Assembly: GCA_023423775.1 (NCBI GenBank) | Contig: JAFAEZ010000168.1 | Coordinates: forward strand, 1 to 5,758 | Reading direction: 5' to 3' | Length of the DNA: 5,758 nt | From: Pseudomonadota bacterium | GTDB lineage: Bacteria; Pseudomonadota; Alphaproteobacteria; Sphingomonadales; Sphingomonadaceae | Shown: positions 5,735 to 5,758 of the stretch, piece by piece | Position numbering within the stretch: position 1 is the first letter of the stretch | Layout of the letters: every line of letters begins with the position of its first letter | The notes under the pieces: model-generated | What the model was told of the DNA's origin: nothing | The model's database searches: none | The model's input: the letters and a program-made list of their open reading frames with translations, nothing else | Translations under genes and position numbers: made by a program

Positions 5735-5758
5735 GCGGGGGTGGCGGAGCCGGTCGCC

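Noticed and set aside
5656..5758. Tail of an upstream minus-strand gene at the right edge
   Set aside because: Short open frames exist in GC-rich sequence by chance. No recognisable protein sequence or stop placement supports one, and the repeats look intergenic.

Overview
The window is GC-rich DNA with the gene content and style of an alphaproteobacterium, most likely a sphingomonad. This is an inference from four things: strong G/C bias at third codon positions, GGAGG-type ribosome binding sites, a large TonB-dependent receptor with an [12 protein letters not shown] TonB box, and short A/P-rich secreted proteins. No sequence search was possible, so the taxonomy is provisional. I see no tRNA, rRNA, insertion sequence, CRISPR array, phage gene or replication origin.

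Left part (1-740): the 5' end of a minus-strand gene runs off the left edge. Its coding strand turns into a polyproline tract that appears as long G runs on the given strand. Divergent from it, across a 127-bp spacer, is a 141-residue secreted protein (274-699) whose central domain resembles the YbjQ/RcsF fold group. It converges on a Nudix hydrolase gene (741-1205, minus), and a GC-rich inverted repeat fills the short gap.

Middle (741-4334): the minus strand carries a 962-residue TonB-dependent outer-membrane receptor (1263-4151), followed 57 bp downstream by the Nudix hydrolase. A stem-loop lies between the two. The receptor has its own 183-bp upstream region containing two sets of direct repeats and a small palindrome, so it is probably regulated separately from the genes upstream. 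A very long plus-strand open frame across the receptor is a codon-bias shadow.

Right part (4335-5758): a two-gene minus-strand unit encodes a membrane-anchored family 2 glycosyltransferase (4714-5655) and a 122-residue, four-helix membrane protein (4335-4703). The second gene's ribosome binding site overlaps the stop codon of the first, and a strong stem-loop starts one base after the second gene's stop. The pair resembles a GtrB-type enzyme with a small membrane partner and is the most interesting functional unit here. The last 100 bases hold no gene that I can support, only nested inverted repeats.

Overall this is ordinary chromosomal sequence: envelope genes (receptor, glycosyltransferase, secreted proteins) plus one nucleotide-metabolism enzyme. 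I found no convincing evidence of a new defence, mobile or regulatory system. The findings below are modest leads.
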